From: an uncultured Collinsella sp.
GTDB taxonomy: Bacteria; Actinomycetota; Coriobacteriia; Coriobacteriales; Coriobacteriaceae
Direction: 5' to 3'
NCBI GenBank assembly: GCA_900541245.1
Contig: UQIS01000005.1
Span: forward strand, 1-64,000
Length of the DNA: 64,000 nucleotides
Made by a program: the position numbers and the translations under genes. The notes beneath the pieces are model-generated. The model made no database searches and was not told the origin of the DNA. It was given only the letters and a program-made list of their open reading frames with translations. This document shows, one piece after another, positions 25,116 through 33,708 of the stretch. Position 1 is the stretch's first letter. Every line of letters begins with the position of its first letter.

Positions 25116-26141
25116 ATGGTGAGGGGCAGCTTGATGCACGCGGCTCGGTTAGGTGCTGGGACCGCAGCGGTCATTGCCGTTTTGGGCCTGAGCGGATGCG
25201 CGTTCAACCCTCTGTCTACGTTCACGACTCCCACGATCGACCAGATCGAGTACGAGACGGTCACGCCGGCGGTGTCGGACGATGCCCTGGTCACTCCCGG
25301 AACCCTGACGGTTGCCCTCGATACTTCCGATGCGCCGCAGGCCATGCAGGGCGCCGACGGCGAGCTCACGGGATATGCGGTCGACGCCGCCCGCGCCCTC
25401 GCAAGCCGCATGGGCCTTAAGGTCGCCTTTGTCGATGCGTCCTCGGCAGGTTCCGCGCTCGGCGACAAAAAGGCCGATATCTTCATTGGCGACGTCAGGT
25501 CTACGGACGGCGATATCAGCTCGCTTGGCACCTGTCTGTACGACGCTCCCGCCGTATTCGGCAAGAGCAGTGACGGCGAGTCGCTGAGCGTTTCCACCGA
25601 AACGCTTAACACCGCTACCCTGGGCGTTCAGACCTCCTCGGCCTCGCAGGAAGCGCTCGCCAAGCAGAGCATCACGGCCAACCAAAAGACCTTCTCCAAC
25701 ATCAACGAGTGCTTTGAGGCGCTCGAGTCCGGCGAGGTCGACTATGTGATCTGCGACTCCACGGCCGGCGGCTACCTTGCACGTCTGATGAGCGAGATCT
25801 CCTATGTCGGTGCGCTCGAGGCGCCCTCGACGCTCGGTGTTGCGGGCCTCTCGTCCAATGACGAACTGTGCCGTGCCGTGAGCGATGCCCTCGACGGCAT
25901 CACGGTCGACGGTACGCTCGAGGCAGTCCACTGCGTCTGGTATGGCACGATGCCCTACGACCTCACCACTAAGACGGTTTCGGGCGCTAACGTGCAACCG
26001 GGCGACTCTGAGTCCAGTGAGACCACGTCGTCCGGCAGCGAGTCCTCCGATTCCAACAATGAGACCGCATCCTCCGAGGACAAATCGTCCAGCCAGGAAG
26101 GCACCATCACCGACGACGACATTAACAAACTCAATAGCTAG
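25116..26141 (+). CDS. Extracellular solute-binding lipoprotein, family 3 (amino-acid type)
   Basis: A ~341-aa lipoprotein with a short basic N-terminus, hydrophobic core, and lipobox VLGLSGC; after cleavage the Cys would be lipidated. Then a periplasmic-binding-protein type II domain starting PGTLTVALDTSDAPQAM, with DGELTGYAVDAARALASRMG, typical of polar amino-acid binding proteins, and a Ser/Glu/Thr-rich tail of about 45 residues. ATG 25116 is one option; ATG 25134 (MHAARLG), preceded by GAGGGG, also gives a complete signal. No ABC permease or ATPase is adjacent, so ligand and partner are unknown; it may be a sensor rather than a transporter part. Confidence 0.82.
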   Translation: MVRGSLMHAARLGAGTAAVIAVLGLSGCAFNPLSTFTTPTIDQIEYETVTPAVSDDALVTPGTLTVALDTSDAPQAMQGADGELTGYAVDAARALASRMGLKVAFVDASSAGSALGDKKADIFIGDVRSTDGDISSLGTCLYDAPAVFGKSSDGESLSVSTETLNTATLGVQTSSASQEALAKQSITANQKTFSNINECFEALESGEVDYVICDSTAGGYLARLMSEISYVGALEAPSTLGVAGLSSNDELCRAVSDALDGITVDGTLEAVHCVWYGTMPYDLTTKTVSGANVQPGDSESSETTSSGSESSDSNNETASSEDKSSSQEGTITDDDINKLNS

Positions 26142-26207
26142 TTATTGCTAGGGGTGGTGTCTCCTATACGTTGGAAAGGACACCTTTTCACGGTTTCAAC
26201 ACGCACT

Positions 26208-26241
26208 GCCGGGCTTCTCCAATAGGGGAGTCCGGCTTTTT
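26208..26241 (+). terminator. Terminator after the lipoprotein gene
   Basis: GCCGGGCTTCTCC pairs with GGGGAGTCCGGC around a 4-nt loop, with a T5 tail. The rest of the 317-bp gap up to 26458 (26242-26458) is AT-richer than its surroundings and presumably carries the hpf promoter and leader; I see no further defined element. Confidence 0.85.
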
Positions 26242-26458
26242 CATCCCTATAAAACCAGCAGGTCAAAGCTAATTTTCGGGACCAAATACAAATCTGTCGG
26301 CTCCCTCCTATAGCGCACTTTGCCACAGAAAAGTGCGAGACTTCGGTATGCGGTATCAAGCAATCGTTATTCGGGTCTTTAGGAATCCGCGTGATTAAAT
26401 ACACGGCAATGGGTACATAGCCAGTACGGTAAGTCCCCGAGGCAGATTGGAGCCACGT

Positions 26459-27043
26459 ATGGATATCAAGGTTTCTGGACGCAAGACGACGGTAACCGAT
26501 GCTCTGCGTGCGCATGTGGATGAGAAGATCGGCGAGGCGCTCAAGGTTTTCGATATCGAGCCCATGACGGTCGACGTTGTACTTCGCTATGAGAAGAACC
26601 CCTCGAACCCCAACCCGGCAATCGTCGAGGTCACGGTTCGTGCCCGCGGTTCGGTGATTCGCGTTGCCGAGCACGGTGCAGATATGTACGCCGCCATCGA
26701 CCTCTCCGCCGATAAGGTCACCCGCCAGCTGCGCAAGTTCAAGACCAAGGTCGTGGACAACCGCCAGGGCGGTGCCAGCGCCGCGGATGTCGCGCCGGTC
26801 GAGCGCGTCGAGGATCTGGCCGACCTGCTGCTGCCCGAGGAGGAGGACGACCTGCTCGTCCGCGAGAAGGTTATCGACGTCACCCCGATGACTGAGGAGC
26901 AGGCGCTGGTGCAGACCGATCTGCTCGGCCACGACTTCTACGTGTTCGAGAACGCGACGACTGGCCTCATCAATGTGGTGTATCACCGTAAGAATGGTGG
27001 ATATGGCATCATCAAGCCCCGCATCGAAACACTTGACGAGTAA
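26459..27043 (+). CDS. hpf: Ribosome hibernation promoting factor, long form (Hpf/RaiA)
   Basis: Binds the 30S decoding centre and, via its C-terminal domain, dimerises ribosomes into inactive 100S particles during starvation. The 194-aa protein has the N-terminal RaiA fold (MDIKVSGRKTTVTDALRAHV) and the long-form C-terminal domain (EQALVQTDLLGHDFYVFENA...INVVYHRKNGGYGIIKP). The ATG at 26459 follows TTGGAGCC; a TTG 12 bases earlier is possible but less likely. It has its own terminator. Confidence 0.94.
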   Translation: MDIKVSGRKTTVTDALRAHVDEKIGEALKVFDIEPMTVDVVLRYEKNPSNPNPAIVEVTVRARGSVIRVAEHGADMYAAIDLSADKVTRQLRKFKTKVVDNRQGGASAADVAPVERVEDLADLLLPEEEDDLLVREKVIDVTPMTEEQALVQTDLLGHDFYVFENATTGLINVVYHRKNGGYGIIKPRIETLDE

Positions 27044-27072
27044 AATACGTTAACTTGCATGAGTTAACGGTT

Positions 27073-27104
27073 GGCGGCCATCCCATGCGGGTGGCCGCCT
27101 TTTT
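27073..27104 (+). terminator. Terminator after hpf
   Basis: GGCGGCCA pairs with TGGCCGCC around TCCCATGCGGG, with a T5 run. A second small palindrome (CGTTAACT...AGTTAACG, 27048-27069) sits just before it. Confidence 0.92.
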
Positions 27105-27122
27105 ACGTAAGGAGTCGCTTTG

Positions 27123-28076
27123 ATGGACAAGGCTGCATCTACCGGCCATTCGGACCGTTGCCGCATCGTCGTCGATACCTGCTGCGACTTTAGTCCCGAG
27201 GTCGCCGCGAACCTTGATGTCGATATCCTGGGTTTCCCCTTCATTATCGATGGCGAGGAGCGCACGGACGACATCTGGTCGAGCATGAGCCCTAAGGAGT
27301 TCTACGACCGCATGCGCGCCGGCGCCCGCGTGTCCACCTCGGCTGTGTCGCTCGGTCGCTATATCGAGTTCTTTACCGAGTGCGCCAAAGAGGGCACGCC
27401 CACGGTCTACCTGTGCTTTACCTCGGCACTGTCGTCGAGCTACAACTCCGCGTGCCAGGCGGCAGATGCCGTGCGTGCCGAGTATCCCAACTTTGAGCTC
27501 TACGTGGTCGACAACGCTCTGCCCTGCGCGACCGGCGCGCTCTTGGCGCTCGAGGCCGTGCGTCAGCGTTCGGCGGGACTGACCGCCAAGCAGCTGGTCG
27601 ATTGGGCAAACGAGGCAAAGACCTACGTGCACGGCTACTTTACGCTCGAGAACTTCGACGCACTGGCTGCCGGCGGCCGCATTCCGCCCGCGGCGGCGCA
27701 GCTCACGGCAAAGCTCGATGTCAAGCCCGAGCTCTCCTACGACCTTGCCGGCTCGCTGTCGCTGATCGGCGTCAACCGCGGCCGCAAGAAGGCGCTCAAG
27801 TCCATCCTCAAGTCGTTCCGCGAGAACTACGTGCCCGACCGCACCATGCCCATCGCCATTATGACTGCCGATGCCGAAAAGGACGGTGACTGGCTCGAAG
27901 CTGCCATCCGCAAGGAGGAGGGTTGCGCCGACGTCACGATCATTCGCAGCTCCGTGGGTCCCACCATCGGCTCGCACGTGGGCCCCGGCATGGTGGCACT
28001 TGCGTTTTGGGGTAAGAACCGCGCCGAGAAAGCCTCGCTTTCCGACCGCATCGCTCGCCGCGTGCGCGGGCAGTAG
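27123..28076 (+). CDS. DegV-family fatty-acid-binding protein
   Basis: A 317-aa DegV protein. Members bind a fatty acid in a cleft and, as FakB, present it to the kinase FakA for phosphorylation. Visible marks are IVVDTCCDFSPEVA, the STSAVSLGRY segment that holds the carboxylate, LCFTSALSSSYNSA, and ENFDALAAGGRI. The ATG at 27123 follows AAGGAG; a TTG directly before it is less likely. No fakA gene is nearby. Confidence 0.9.
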   Translation: MDKAASTGHSDRCRIVVDTCCDFSPEVAANLDVDILGFPFIIDGEERTDDIWSSMSPKEFYDRMRAGARVSTSAVSLGRYIEFFTECAKEGTPTVYLCFTSALSSSYNSACQAADAVRAEYPNFELYVVDNALPCATGALLALEAVRQRSAGLTAKQLVDWANEAKTYVHGYFTLENFDALAAGGRIPPAAAQLTAKLDVKPELSYDLAGSLSLIGVNRGRKKALKSILKSFRENYVPDRTMPIAIMTADAEKDGDWLEAAIRKEEGCADVTIIRSSVGPTIGSHVGPGMVALAFWGKNRAEKASLSDRIARRVRGQ

Positions 28077-28174
28077 GCAAGCGATGCGTCCGTAATCGCC
28101 CTCGACTCACAGCCCAAACGCTGGCACCGAGTATTCAACCTGGTAATAACACCCAACCCAAAAGGAAAGGTTTC

Positions 28175-29254
28175 ATGGCAAACAAGCTCTCTGTCGCATT
28201 TATCGGCACCGGAATTATGGGTGCCCCCATCGCCGGCCACATTCTGGACGCTGGCTATCCCGTCACGGTCAACAACCGCACCAAGTCCAAGGCTGCCGCG
28301 CTTATCGAGCGCGGTGCCGTCTGGGCCGATACGCCGGCAGATGCCGCGGCGAACGCCGACGTCGTCTTTACCATGGTGGGTTATCCCTCCGAGGTCGAGG
28401 AGCTCTACCTGGCGGGTGACGGTCTGCTCGCGTGCACTAAGCCCGGTGCGGTCCTGATCGACCTCACCACGAGCTCGCCCGAGCTGGCGCGCGACATTGC
28501 CGAGGCCGCCCAGGTCTCCGGCCGCATGGCGTTTGACTGCCCCGTCACCGGCGGCGAGTCGGGTGCCATCGCCGGCACGCTTACGGCTATCGTGGGCGCC
28601 ACCGAGAACGACATCGCGCCGGTCCGCGACATCCTTTCCACCTTTGCGGCAACCATCTGCTGCTTCGATGGCGCCGGCAAGGGCCAGGCTGCCAAGCTTG
28701 CCAACCAGGTGTCGCTGGGCGCCTGCATGGTCGGCATGGCAGACGCGCTGGCGTTTGCCGAGTTGAGCGGCCTTGATCTTGAGAAGACCCGTCAGATGAT
28801 TCTGGGCGGCACCGGTAAGTCCGGCGCCATGGAGAGCCTGGCGCCCAAGGCGCTCGACGGCGACTACAAGCCCGGCTTTATGGTTGGGCACTTCATTAAG
28901 GACCTGCGCTTGGCGCTCGCCTATGCCGACGACCGCGAGCTTGCGCTGCCCGGCGCCGACGTGGCCTTTACGCTTTACGACATGCTCGATGCCATCGGTG
29001 GCGCCAAGCTGGGCACCCAGGCCGTCACGGTCCTCTATAAGGAGGAGGCCGACGCCATCGCCGCCGGTCTGGACTGGTCGCAGTATCGTCCCGAGGAGCA
29101 TGGCGCTCACGAGGACGGCTGCGGTTGCGGCGAGCATGGCGACGACCACGAGTGTGGTTGCGGCCACCATCACAGCGAGGACCACGAGTGCTGCGGCGGC
29201 CACGGCCATGACGACGGCCACGAGTGCTGCTGCGGCCACCATCACGGGGAGTAG
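28175..29254 (+). CDS. Beta-hydroxyacid dehydrogenase with His/Cys-rich C-terminal tail
   Basis: NAD(P)-dependent 3-hydroxyisobutyrate/tartronate-semialdehyde reductase family, 359 aa. The Rossmann motif is FIGTGIMGAPIAGHIL; substrate region DCPVTGGESGA; catalytic lysine in GKGQAAKLANQ. The enzyme fold ends about residue 305 (LDWSQYRPEEHG); the last ~50 residues are almost only His, Cys, Gly, Asp and Glu, with CGCGEHGDDHECGCGHHH repeated in variants, evidently a metal-binding extension. It starts after AAAGGAAAGG. The following membrane protein gene starts 5 nt after the stop. Substrate unknown. Confidence 0.88.
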   Translation: MANKLSVAFIGTGIMGAPIAGHILDAGYPVTVNNRTKSKAAALIERGAVWADTPADAAANADVVFTMVGYPSEVEELYLAGDGLLACTKPGAVLIDLTTSSPELARDIAEAAQVSGRMAFDCPVTGGESGAIAGTLTAIVGATENDIAPVRDILSTFAATICCFDGAGKGQAAKLANQVSLGACMVGMADALAFAELSGLDLEKTRQMILGGTGKSGAMESLAPKALDGDYKPGFMVGHFIKDLRLALAYADDRELALPGADVAFTLYDMLDAIGGAKLGTQAVTVLYKEEADAIAAGLDWSQYRPEEHGAHEDGCGCGEHGDDHECGCGHHHSEDHECCGGHGHDDGHECCCGHHHGE

Positions 29255-29259
29255 CGCCC

Positions 29260-29688
29260 ATGAGCTGGACGTTCGTGGTGCTTGCGCTGGTGCTCTTTCT
29301 CTTTGCGATCTACATTGGCTTTTTGTGCGGCCAGTGGGCCTGCGAAAAGCGCGTGATCACCAAGCGCGACTACTGGATTGCCAACTTTGCAGGCGCGGCG
29401 GCAGTCGTCCTGCTGACCTGGGTGTTCTCGCTGTTCCCGCTGGTGCAGTTTGCGCCGATCGGCTGGCTCGGCGGCTTTATCGCCGGTCTTAAGATGAGCT
29501 TTGGCGAGTCCGTCGGTCCGTGGCGCAAGCACGACGAGGTCTTTAACGTCAACAAGGCTCATCGCGCCGCCGCCGACGCGGGCGACGCTGAGGAACGCCG
29601 CCGTGCGCGTCGCAATGGCGCGGCCGACCGACAACTCATCTCGGTCACCGATGACAGCAAGGGTGCTGGCAAGCACGCTAAGAAATAG
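29260..29688 (+). CDS. Two-helix membrane protein of unknown function
   Basis: A 142-aa protein with an N-terminal membrane helix (FVVLALVLFLFAIYIGFLCG), a second hydrophobic stretch (IANFAGAAAVVLLTWVFSLFPL), a short glycine-rich segment, and a basic cytoplasmic tail. Not a family I recognise. The ATG at 29260 follows GGGGAG, which overlaps the end of the dehydrogenase gene; the tight spacing to the genes on both sides suggests one operon from 28175 to 31494. Confidence 0.75.
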   Translation: MSWTFVVLALVLFLFAIYIGFLCGQWACEKRVITKRDYWIANFAGAAAVVLLTWVFSLFPLVQFAPIGWLGGFIAGLKMSFGESVGPWRKHDEVFNVNKAHRAAADAGDAEERRRARRNGAADRQLISVTDDSKGAGKHAKK

Positions 29689-29703
29689 TAAGAAGAGGTA
29701 ACT

Positions 29704-30402
29704 ATGGCAGAAAACAAAGACGAACAGCTCACCGACGAGGAGCTGGCACAGCTTCAGCTGGCAGAGGAGAACGAGAACGCCGTCGACCGTCTGGTCAAGG
29801 AGCTCGGCTGCCCCACGCGCCGCATCCGCCAGTTTGCCGCCCGCGTGTTGCATCTGCTGGCCGAGCGCGATCCGCAGCGCGTCGTGCCCTGCGTGCCCGC
29901 GCTGATCGAGGCGCTCGACCGCCCCGAGGCGCAGACCCGCTGGGAGGCCCTCGATGCCCTGACGGCGCTCGCCACCACCTGCCCCGAGCAGCTGGGCGAT
30001 GCCTTTGAGGGCGCCGAGACTGCACTGTTCGACGAGATCTCCTCCACGCTGCGCTATGCCGCCTTCCGCCTGCTGTGCGTGTGGGGTGCCACGAGCGTCG
30101 AGCGTTCGCGCGAGGCTTGGCCCATCCTGGACGAGGCCATCCAGTGCTACCACGGCGACCTTGAGTATCGCGACATGCTCGGTTGCCTGTACGAGTTTTG
30201 CCAGGGCGAGATCGACGCCGAGGTTGCCGAGAAGCTCGCGCTGCGCCTTAAGTTCGACGCCGAGAACGGCAAGGGCAGCTATCTCAAGGCCCGTTCGAGC
30301 GAGATTTGCGAAATGCTTGTTAAACGTTTTGGCCTGGATCTCTCCAAAAAGAAGAAGCGTGCTAGCGTTAAAAAATCTGACGACGCCGAAGACGAGGAGT
30401 AA
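29704..30402 (+). CDS. HEAT-repeat-like helical protein
   Basis: A 232-aa soluble protein whose middle (residues ~25-150) reads as successive HEAT-type helix pairs, for example RIRQFAARVLHLLAERDPQR and QTRWEALDALTALATTCPEQ, with acidic N- and basic/acidic C-terminal ends (KKKKRASVKKSDDAEDEE). Likely a protein-interaction scaffold; no specific function is evident. It lies between the membrane protein and isocitrate dehydrogenase with short gaps. Confidence 0.78.
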   Translation: MAENKDEQLTDEELAQLQLAEENENAVDRLVKELGCPTRRIRQFAARVLHLLAERDPQRVVPCVPALIEALDRPEAQTRWEALDALTALATTCPEQLGDAFEGAETALFDEISSTLRYAAFRLLCVWGATSVERSREAWPILDEAIQCYHGDLEYRDMLGCLYEFCQGEIDAEVAEKLALRLKFDAENGKGSYLKARSSEICEMLVKRFGLDLSKKKKRASVKKSDDAEDEE

Positions 30403-30408
30403 CAGATT

Positions 30409-31494
30409 ATGGCGCACGATGTAGTCCTGATTCCCGGTGACGGTATCGGTCCCGAGATTACGCAGGCCATGCGCCGCGTGGTCGAGGCCACCGGTGTCCA
30501 GATCAACTGGAACGTCCAAGAGGCCGGCGCCGGCGTCATGGACGAGTTTGGTACACCGCTGCCCCAGCACGTGCTCGATGCGATCGCCGAGACCAAGGTT
30601 GCCATCAAGGGCCCCATCACCACGCCGGTCGGCACGGGTTTCCGCAGCGTCAATGTGGCCCTGCGCAAGCATTTCGACCTGTACGCCTGCGTGCGCCCCT
30701 GCCTGTCGCAGCCGGGCGACGGATCGCGTTTCCGCGACGTCGACCTGGTCATCGTGCGCGAGAACACCGAGGACCTCTACGCCGGCATCGAGTTCGATGA
30801 GGGCGCTGCCGAGGTCGAGGAGCTCTCGCAGCTCGTCGAGCGTTCGGGTCAGAAGACCTTCGCCGCCGATTCCGCCATCTCGATCAAGCCGATCTCCATC
30901 GTCAAGAGCCGCCGTATTGTGGAGTATGCCTTTGAGTACGCCCGCCGCTGCGGCCGCAAAAAGGTGACGGCCGTACACAAGGCAAACATCATGAAAGCGA
31001 CCGACGGCCTGTTCCTGCGCGTGGCGCGCGAGGTGGCCGCCAACTATCCCGATATCGAGTTCAACGACAAGATCGTCGACGCCACCTGCATGGGCCTGGT
31101 CCAGAACCCCAATGACTTCGATGTCCTGGTGCTGCCCAACCTGTACGGCGACATCGTGAGCGACCTGTGCGCCGGCCTGGTGGGCGGCTTAGGGATGGCC
31201 CCCGGCTCCAACATCGGTGCCGACTGCGCCATCTTCGAGGCAACGCACGGCTCCGCGCCCGATATCGCTGGCCAGGATATCGCCAACCCCACGGCCGAGA
31301 TTCTCTCTGCTGCAATGATGCTCGATCACCTGGGCGAGAACGATGCTGCCAATCGCATTCGCGCCGCCGTATCTGCCACGCTCGACGAGGGCGAGCAGGT
31401 TACCGGCGACGTGCGCCGTGCCCAGACCGGCTCCGTCGAGGGGGCCGTGGGCACGCAGGCCTTTGCCGATGCCGTTATCGCGCACCTGGCCTAA
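30409..31494 (+). CDS. icd: Isocitrate dehydrogenase (NAD-type)
   Basis: Converts isocitrate to 2-oxoglutarate, CO2 and NAD(P)H in the oxidative branch to glutamate. The 361-aa chain is a beta-decarboxylating dehydrogenase: IPGDGIGPEI, the substrate arginine region NVALRKHFDLYACVRPC, VIVRENTEDLYAGIEF, the catalytic Tyr/Lys area and NLYGDIVSDLCAGLVGGLG, and the cofactor loop ATHGSAPDIAGQDIANP. The short length and the NVALRKHF element fit NAD-linked isocitrate dehydrogenase better than LeuB. Six nt after the HEAT gene. Confidence 0.9.
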   Translation: MAHDVVLIPGDGIGPEITQAMRRVVEATGVQINWNVQEAGAGVMDEFGTPLPQHVLDAIAETKVAIKGPITTPVGTGFRSVNVALRKHFDLYACVRPCLSQPGDGSRFRDVDLVIVRENTEDLYAGIEFDEGAAEVEELSQLVERSGQKTFAADSAISIKPISIVKSRRIVEYAFEYARRCGRKKVTAVHKANIMKATDGLFLRVAREVAANYPDIEFNDKIVDATCMGLVQNPNDFDVLVLPNLYGDIVSDLCAGLVGGLGMAPGSNIGADCAIFEATHGSAPDIAGQDIANPTAEILSAAMMLDHLGENDAANRIRAAVSATLDEGEQVTGDVRRAQTGSVEGAVGTQAFADAVIAHLA

Positions 31495-31555
31495 GGTAGG
31501 CACGCTGCAAACGCCTAAATAGTACTTAAGTGTTTGCGTATAACCTAAGAATCAA

Positions 31556-31585
31556 TACGCCCGGCGCTCTGTCGGGCGTATTCTA
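31556..31585 (+). terminator. Hairpin after icd
   Basis: ATACGCCCG pairs with CGGGCGTAT, followed by TCTATTG; an earlier imperfect stem (GCAAAC...GTTTGC, 31507-31536) also lies in this gap. Weak tail, so termination may be partial. Confidence 0.6.
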
Positions 31586-31620
31586 TTGAGGACTATGTTT
31601 CCTAACAAGGAGTAACCGAT

Positions 31621-32706
31621 ATGGGTCTGATTCAAAAGAAGGACGAGAAGGACGAGATCGACGGCATCCAGATCATCGAGCGCGGCGAAGGCTCCGACGG
31701 TGACGAGGACGAGAAGATCGACCTGGTCGCCGGTACGTCTGCCGAGCACATTGCTGCCGGTACGACGGCCGAGGAGGAGGACGCTCGCCTGGAGGCTCAG
31801 ATTGCCGCAGATGCCGCCGACGAGAACCTCATGCCCGAGGAACAGGACGAGGACGACGACTCCGACGCGGACGACCATGCATCCAAGCACAAGAAGACGA
31901 TGATTGCCGCCTTTGTGGTTGCAGTCGTGATCGCTGCGGTGGTCGGCTTCTTTATTGGCAATGGCGGCTTTGGCGGCAAGGGTGTCGGCTCGGCGACCCT
32001 GACCGAGGACCAGCTCGATTCGACCGTGGCAAGCTATAGCTACAACGGCAAGAAGAGCGACATCACCGCGCGCGAGGCCATCGAGAGCCAGTACAGCCTC
32101 GACACCGTCAAGGACGACGATGGCAACTACACCGCTCCTTCTGCCGACGTCATCCTGTCCTACGTGCGCAACAAGATCCTGCTCGACGCTGCCGAGGACG
32201 AGGGCATTACCGTCTCCTCTAAGGAGATGAAGCAGTACGCCGAGGATTCCATCGGCACTTCTGACTACAAGACCATGGCCACGCAGTATGGCGTGTCCAA
32301 GGACCAGGCCAAGCAGATCGTCCGCCAGTCCGCGACGCTGCAGAAGCTCTACAAGAAGAAGGTGGGCGATAGCTCCGCAAGCATGCCGACCGCTCCGACC
32401 GAGCCTTCTGACGGCAATGAGGACACCGCGAGCAAGGATTACGCCGACTACATCATCAACCTTGCCGGCGACGAGTGGGATAGCGAGAAGGGCACTTGGA
32501 AGGACGCCGACAGCACCTACGCTAAGGCCTTTGCCGACGATGCCTTTACGGCCGATAGCGCCACCTATAAGCAGGCCATGACTGCCTACTACACTGCTTA
32601 CCAGCAGTACTCTTCGCAGGCTTCGAGCGCCAGCTCCAAGTGGACCGAGTATGCTAACGGCCTCTACGCCAAGGCCAACATCAGCATCTACGGCCTGTTT
32701 GCGTAA
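31621..32706 (+). CDS. Single-pass membrane protein with SurA-like extracytoplasmic domain
   Basis: A 361-aa protein with an acidic cytoplasmic N-terminus (~90 residues), one membrane helix (TMIAAFVVAVVIAAVVGFFIG, about 93-113), and an outer part resembling the N-terminal chaperone region of SurA/PrsA-type proteins (ILSYVRNKILLDAAEDEGITVSSKEM...). There is no recognisable PPIase domain. A trigger-factor-like or foldase role is possible but unproven. Its own terminator follows. Confidence 0.75.
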   Translation: MGLIQKKDEKDEIDGIQIIERGEGSDGDEDEKIDLVAGTSAEHIAAGTTAEEEDARLEAQIAADAADENLMPEEQDEDDDSDADDHASKHKKTMIAAFVVAVVIAAVVGFFIGNGGFGGKGVGSATLTEDQLDSTVASYSYNGKKSDITAREAIESQYSLDTVKDDDGNYTAPSADVILSYVRNKILLDAAEDEGITVSSKEMKQYAEDSIGTSDYKTMATQYGVSKDQAKQIVRQSATLQKLYKKKVGDSSASMPTAPTEPSDGNEDTASKDYADYIINLAGDEWDSEKGTWKDADSTYAKAFADDAFTADSATYKQAMTAYYTAYQQYSSQASSASSKWTEYANGLYAKANISIYGLFA

Positions 32707-32748
32707 AGAGTCGCACGGCTCATCGAGCATCTAGCCGATAGACAGCAG

Positions 32749-32787
32749 AAAGTCCGCCAGTACGGAAGTCGTTCTGGCGGACTTTTT
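32749..32787 (+). terminator. Terminator of the SurA-like gene
   Basis: AAAGTCCGCCAG pairs perfectly with CTGGCGGACTTT around a 13-nt loop, with a T5 tail. Confidence 0.93.
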
Positions 32788-32820
32788 GCGTTGAGGGCGT
32801 GATTGGCGGCTTAATTATGG

Positions 32821-33060
32821 CTATTCATCTTTAAGTCCAAAAAGGCTATCGGCTTCATCGTCGGATATATATTCCAGTACATCGCCCGGTTGGCAGTCGA
32901 GTGCCCGACATATCGCGTCAAGAGTTGAAAAACGTATGGCAGAAACCTTGCCCGTCTTAATGCGTGACATATTGACCTGGGAGATGCCCACGCGTTCCGC
33001 AAGCTCTTTGGATGAGATCTTGCGTTCGGCGAGCATGCGGTCAAGCCGCAGAATAATCAT
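32821..33060 (-). CDS. Xre-family small HTH regulator
   Basis: A 79-aa Cro/CI-type helix-turn-helix (KELAERVGISQVNMSRIKTG), of the short kind that is nearly always paired with a DUF2975 membrane protein. It would repress or control the pair. It begins 9 nt after the DUF2975 gene with GGGGGAA as ribosome site, so the two are co-transcribed. Confidence 0.9.
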   Translation of the reverse strand: MIILRLDRMLAERKISSKELAERVGISQVNMSRIKTGKVSAIRFSTLDAICRALDCQPGDVLEYISDDEADSLFGLKDE

Positions 33061-33069
33061 GGATTCCCC

Positions 33070-33708
33070 CTAGAGCAACTCGTCATCTTGTTTTTGCAGG
33101 ATATACCCGTAGCGGAAGATACTGGCAATCAGGCAAATAATCAGGCCTGCAAAGAGCATGGAGGGCTCGAATAATTGGCCGACGAACGCATCCGTAAAGC
33201 TGCCGCCAAATCCTGAGAGTATCAATCCCGTGATTACGGCACCAAGAAGCCTCACGGCAACGCCGCCGATAAGGAATAAATGTCCTACTCGACGAAGCGT
33301 CTGGTTGCATTCAAGGTCAAAGGGTCTGCCTTCCTTTTCAATGTTGAAGAAAAGCCTGCGCACGCTTATCGCGATGGTAAGCGCGAGACATGTCATCAAG
33401 AGGCTTCCTATGGCAGTGTGACCATCGTGTGCGACGAGCATAAGTGGGGCCTGCGCATCGGTACCGACAATAGCCAGGCACGGCCCTTCGCCGGCTTGAA
33501 GTTCTACGGATTGGAGGCACGACCCTTGGGAGAGGCCGGGCAATATAAGTAGAAGGTCAATCGCAATGACTGCGAGGAGTCCCAGAGCGAGCGCTGTGGT
33601 AATGCAGATTGTGGCCCATTTGCAGATGCGAGCGAGCTTCCTCAGTTTGGCTATCGTCTGTTCGCGGCTGATGGTTTCATTCGATATAGATGCGTTTCGG
33701 TGGACCAT
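33070..33708 (-). CDS. DUF2975 membrane protein
   Basis: A 212-aa four-helix membrane protein: segments near residues 29-55, 90-112, 133-160 and 177-200, with the family-typical RRLFFNIEKEGRPFDLECNQ between helices 2 and 3. Function unknown; the family is coupled to a small Xre regulator, exactly as here. The ATG at 33708 is preceded by GGAGGGGTT; 13 further upstream codons are open but lack a ribosome site. Lower GC than its neighbours, so possibly acquired. Confidence 0.85.
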   Translation of the reverse strand: MVHRNASISNETISREQTIAKLRKLARICKWATICITTALALGLLAVIAIDLLLILPGLSQGSCLQSVELQAGEGPCLAIVGTDAQAPLMLVAHDGHTAIGSLLMTCLALTIAISVRRLFFNIEKEGRPFDLECNQTLRRVGHLFLIGGVAVRLLGAVITGLILSGFGGSFTDAFVGQLFEPSMLFAGLIICLIASIFRYGYILQKQDDELL

